Part shown: positions 63,797-64,000 of the stretch, piece after piece
How positions within the stretch are numbered: the stretch's first letter is position 1
Layout of the letters: every line of letters begins with the position of its first letter
NCBI GenBank assembly: GCA_903932865.1
Contig: CAIZHQ010000005.1
Span: 1-64,000, forward strand
DNA: 64,000 nucleotides
Source of the DNA: an uncultured Burkholderiales bacterium
GTDB lineage: Bacteria > Pseudomonadota > Gammaproteobacteria > Burkholderiales > Burkholderiaceae_C
Reading direction: 5' to 3'
Translations under genes and position numbers: made by a program
The notes under the pieces: model-generated
Seen by the model: the letters and a program-made list of their open reading frames with translations, nothing else
Database searches by the model: none
What the model was told of the DNA's origin: nothing

Positions 63797-64000
63797 CAAG
63801 AGCCTGACGGGGCAGTCCTCACACTGTCCGCCAAGACGTCGGAGACCCTGCGCACCTGAATCTGGGGCGACAGGTTTTCCCTGACCTTGTAGTTTTGCGC
63901 CCGTTCTTGTGATCGGAAGGGTCCAGTGATCACCACAAACCGGCCACCCGGGTAGGCGTTCTTGCGCATGAGCACGCGCGCATTGGCCAGTTCATCCCGC
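63796..64000 (-). CDS. C-terminal end of an unidentified protein, start beyond the window
   Basis: 67 residues readable in frame to the window edge: DELANARVLMRKNAYPGGRF, then VVITGPFRSQERAQNYKVRE, then NLSPQIQVRRVSDVLADSVR and a short tail. The VVITGPFRSQERAQNYKV stretch recalls SPOR-type repeats (one strand-helix unit), but the evidence is too short to name it. The stop overlaps the T-run of the LivK terminator. Confidence 0.6.
   Translation of the reverse strand, partial: RDELANARVLMRKNAYPGGRFVVITGPFRSQERAQNYKVRENLSPQIQVRRVSDVLADSVRTAPSGS

Overview
The window looks like a chromosome segment of a motile betaproteobacterium, most probably Comamonadaceae (the Limnohabitans/Rhodoferax/Curvibacter neighbourhood). 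The evidence is the flagellar gene order, a cys operon with DUF934, orphan Bug/TctC binding proteins, a TRAP transporter with a FadR-type GntR regulator, and protein-level resemblance throughout. This placement is an inference from content, not from a marker gene.

Region 1 (1-3745): an open-ended minus-strand gene for a giant protein built almost entirely of 8-residue repeats of the form L-S/T-T-x-Q-L/I/V-x-A. These are organised into a 17-octad (408 bp) super-repeat. It has no stop in the window and is at least 1247 residues long. Its upstream region carries a sigma-28 (FliA)-type promoter of the same form as those of the flagellin, flaG, fliD and flgM genes, so it is probably part of the late flagellar regulon. 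A SPINDLY/OGT-like glycosyltransferase with a sigma-54-type promoter is transcribed away from it (4139-5932).

Region 2 (6000-13634): a minus-strand surface-glycosylation and flagellin block. It holds UDP-galactopyranose mutase, a DUF4422 glycosyltransferase, a methyltransferase, a second TPR-OGT enzyme, a small TPR-like protein (sigma-54-type promoter), two flagellins and FlaG.

Region 3 (13813-29781): the axial flagellar genes. fliD, flgL and flgKJIHGFEDCB are on the minus strand. A LysM-transglycosylase gene lies upstream of flgB, and flgA-flgM-flgN run divergently. The flgB promoter is a textbook sigma-54 element followed by a FleQ-like box, and flgM and fliD have sigma-28 elements. This suggests a sigma-54 to sigma-28 cascade.

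Region 4 (29830-42282): housekeeping and catabolic genes. These are a MATE pump, ChrA, a cyclase-family protein, two transporters and an SDR, an XRE regulator, and a translationally coupled dctQ-dctM-dctP-TIGR04076-aldo/keto reductase operon opposite a GntR regulator with a palindromic operator.

Region 5 (42331-51663): apparently two tandem islands at the 3' end of a tRNA-Asn(GTT) gene, delimited by three co-oriented copies of the tRNA 3' end. The inner island has an alpha/beta-hydrolase fused to an NTF2-like domain, a TctC protein and a LysR regulator. The outer one has two paralogous Rieske oxygenases, a TctC protein and an esterase. No integrase is present.

Region 6 (51743-64000): a TonB receptor preceded by a TPP riboswitch, a ferredoxin-NADP reductase, FdxA, and the sulfate-assimilation operon cysI-DUF934-cysH-cysD-cysN. 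The cys operon is peppered with REP-like palindromes, one of them inserted in frame into cysN. An EamA transporter, a LivK-type binding protein and the end of an unidentified minus-strand gene close the window.
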